Source of the DNA: Pieris napi
Taxonomy: Eukaryota > Arthropoda > Insecta > Lepidoptera > Pieridae
NCBI RefSeq assembly: GCF_905475465.1
Contig: NC_062244.1
Coordinates: 7,142,501-7,206,500 of the forward strand
DNA: 64,000 nt
Reading direction: 5' to 3'
How positions within the stretch are numbered: position 1 is the first letter of the stretch; each line of letters begins with the position of its first letter. The notes under the pieces were generated by a model, which saw nothing but the letters and a program-made list of their open reading frames with translations, searched no databases and was not told the origin of the DNA. A program made the position numbers and the translations under genes. This document shows positions 62,039 through 64,000 of this stretch, in pieces.

Positions 62039-62592
62039 CTAGCTGACCCGGCTAACTTCGTTCCGCCTTAATAATAATATCGTTGTTACTTTAGTTAAAC
62101 TTATTTTAGGATTTCATTAAGGTGATAACTTTTTTTGCAAATAGAGAAATGTTTTATTGCTTGCCATTGCAAAAGAAGAATGGCAGTTTTTCACATTAGG
62201 CCTCTTCTCTCTATCGCCAATATTGCGATACTGCATGTTAAAGCACTTTCTGCTTTACAAAATTTTTTGATGAGGTAACACATGTTTTCGATCAAGATCA
62301 AAGCCTGGTTATGCATCTCCTCATTTACTTCAAGTTCGGAATTTCTTGAAGTGACACGAATTCGACGTAAAATGATGCGTAGTTCTGTCAACAAATGTCA
62401 CCACATGCCGTGTGCATTCGTAAAATTAATTAATTAATTTATTGTTATTTGATAACTTATCCGATATTTTATTACTTATTCTGCTATTCGGAGTGGAGAA
62501 AAATCCATCAAAAAAGACATAACTAACATCGGTCCAGCAGATCTCGAGTTATAAGTGTTGTAACAAACACGACTTTCTTTTATATATATAGA
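62039..62592 (-). mobile_element. Helitron with probable helicase remnant
   Basis: Minus strand: starts TCTATATATATAAAAGAAAG and ends GGGTCAGCTAG, between A and T host bases. Inside, a minus-strand frame (62394-62191) reads NEEMHNQALILIENMCYLI, which resembles a segment of Helitron helicases (NExxHNxALIxIEDxC). Frame breaks follow. It is probably a deletion derivative of an autonomous Helitron. Confidence 0.6.
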
Positions 62593-63308
62593 TTTATTTA
62601 TTCATTTGCAAAATGACACGAGAGTGACAAGGAAAAAGCAATATTTCGGTACAATACTATTTAATTCGAAAATCATTCCGCGAACGCAATACCATTAAAA
62701 AGCTACTCTTCATACATAACAACACCATAAAACATAAAATATTATATTCATTAAACCAGTCATTAAATCCAAGATAATAAGAAATATCTCGTTTAGCACT
62801 ACGACACTCATTAGTGATACCTCATAGTTTGTGATAACAGCTCATTAGATTCTGCAAAGCTATCTTTATAAACATGATAATGTTTATAAATTCAAGAGAT
62901 AGTTCGAGTATGCTAAATAGAGCGGCCTACATTGGTGTACTCATCAATAATATTAAGCCGTGCCTACACAATTTGAAAACCGTTATCGTCGTTCATATTT
63001 CTTTTATTGACATAAGATATATTTTAAAGTACATAATAATAGCCGAACGTGAATAGAGCTTAGTAGAAAAGATTCGAATGTGATTTTACAGGCTAAGTCA
63101 GTATTGGTTCTTACCATAAAACTTCCCGGACTGCTATGAAAACGAACCAGATACTAAGACAGAAGCAAATACAACCCCTCTTTCAACCGACTGATACAGA
63201 CTTAAAAGTCGTAGTTTTTTCTATGAAAAGGAAAGGCCGTCTAATTGGCTTTCTGAAGAAACTACAACGTCCGGGTCTTGTAATGTACAAAAACTAAACA
63301 ATAGATCG
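62593..63308. other. No gene seen
   Basis: AT-rich flank between the Helitron and the PIF/Harbinger-like element; short ORFs only. Confidence 0.5.
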
Positions 63309-63557
63309 TAAAGCCGCATTTACATTTATCTGACGTGTTGTGTTGTGATGCATCAGAACGGTATCAGTTTCATACATTTAATATGGAAGCGTTCACATTT
63401 ATTCAATGCGGTGTGTTATGACGGCTTCTGATGTGTCGTGTCACAGGCGATCCCGGTCCGCGTCAGAAAGGGTGAGGTGCGGGGGGCGGTGCCGTGAGAC
63501 GTCATACCGCATCAGACTAGTGTGCACGCGCCAGTGTTGTGTTATTACGCGTCAGAA

Positions 63558-63776
63558 ATGGACGAAGAGCAACTAATTGAATACATAAGACAATTTAAAG
63601 TGATTTATAATCCAAAATGTAAAGAATATAAAGATCAAGTTATGAGAGCAGCTATTTGGGAAGAGATAGGAGAAAAAATTCTTCTTCTTCTTTTTCTTTG
63701 TTTAGTTAGAAGCGTTGCCAACGCCAATAATTCCAACTCTTCTTCAAAATCTGAATCTGAATCGGATGATTCTTGA
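63558..63776 (+). pseudogene. Truncated MADF/Myb-SANT-like protein of the transposon
   Basis: From ATG at 63558: MDEEQLIEYIRQFKVIYNPK then CKEYKDQVMRAAIWEEIGEK. This is the first half of a MADF-type DNA-binding domain (acidic start, hydrophobic helix, W in AxxWxEI). PIF/Harbinger elements usually carry such an accessory DNA-binding ORF besides the transposase. After residue 41 the frame runs into the reverse complement of the other ORF (LLLLFLCL, then serine/acidic residues), so the product is a chimera with no expected function. The ORF is open to a TGA at 63774-63776. Confidence 0.65.
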
Positions 63777-63784
63777 AAAAACAT
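63672..63784 (-). pseudogene. N-terminal fragment of Harbinger-type transposase
   Basis: Minus strand from ATG at 63784: MFFQESSDSDSDFEEELELL then ALATLLTKQRKRRRR. Acidic-serine start, ELLALAxLL and an arginine-rich block are the usual beginning of Harbinger transposases. It stops being related at about 63675, where it crosses into the antisense of the MADF-like ORF. The DDE catalytic region is missing. Confidence 0.5.
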
Positions 63785-64000
63785 TGCATATGTGTGAACT
63801 CTCTGGGAGTCAAGACGGAACTGATACAAAAAACCGTCATAATGCATCATAACACGTCATATCAATGTGAACAGTAGCCATCACGACAGAGAGCATCACA
63901 ACACAACACGTCAGATAAATATAAATGCGGCTTAACGCTTGATTGACCCAGAGCCTGTTAGTCAATCACACTGAGGCTTCTACCACGTCGAGTTCCAAAT

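Larger units (their letters stand above)
63312..63932. mobile_element. Internally deleted PIF/Harbinger-like DNA transposon
   Basis: Forty-bp terminal inverted repeats with one mismatch (AGCCGCATTT ... TGTTGTGTTGTGATG) are flanked by TAA on both sides (63309-63311, 63933-63935), the 3-bp duplication of PIF/Harbinger elements. It carries the start of a MADF-like protein on the plus strand and the start of a transposase-like protein on the minus strand, meeting at a probable deletion near 63677. Confidence 0.8.

Noticed and set aside
1..64000. CRISPR array, bacterial operon or viral genome
   Set aside because: There are no regularly spaced repeats of that kind. Spliced animal gene structure and insect mobile elements dominate the window.

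Overview
The window looks like nuclear DNA of a lepidopteran (butterfly or moth). It is very AT-rich, has long introns, and is packed with repeat families typical of Lepidoptera: a tRNA-derived SINE with the conserved core seen in the Metulj group, short non-autonomous Helitrons with TC...CTAG ends, and LINE 3' ends. No species is claimed.

The only intact protein-coding gene I can support is a class 5 semaphorin on the minus strand, the likely ortholog of insect Sema5c and vertebrate Sema5A/5B. Nineteen coding exons run from the start codon near 60085 down to the stop at 21549. All 18 introns are GT-AG and all phases join. The product is 1087 residues: signal peptide, complete sema domain, PSI domain, seven thrombospondin type 1 repeats (TSRs), one transmembrane helix and a cytoplasmic tail of about 108 residues. 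The sema domain is spread over long introns (intron 2 is 14.5 kb), while the TSR exons are compact and mostly flanked by phase-1 introns. The translation start lies two bases inside an apparent acceptor site, so at least one 5' untranslated exon should lie further upstream. I could not find it.

Downstream of the gene, 1-21000 holds no convincing gene. It contains Helitrons, LINE tails, a 780-bp inverted-repeat structure (8225-9004), a two-copy GC-rich repeat (790-898) and long featureless AT-rich stretches. The introns hold at least six SINE copies, several with clear target-site duplications, at least six Helitron copies or ends, terminal-inverted-repeat elements, a decayed transposon-like coding remnant (26240-27120), and a short fold-back family present three times, each copy flanked by a 13-bp direct repeat. 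Upstream of the start codon, 60100-64000 holds a LINE remnant, a terminal-repeat element, a Helitron with a probable helicase remnant, and an internally deleted PIF/Harbinger-like transposon (63312-63932) with TAA duplications and two converging truncated ORFs.

No CRISPR array, rRNA or functional tRNA gene was seen. The most unusual observations are the fold-back family with 13-bp duplications, one copy of which sits against a splice acceptor of the semaphorin gene; a perfect 33-bp palindrome made inside a SINE after it inserted; and a Helitron nested in a LINE tail whose empty site is preserved elsewhere in the window.
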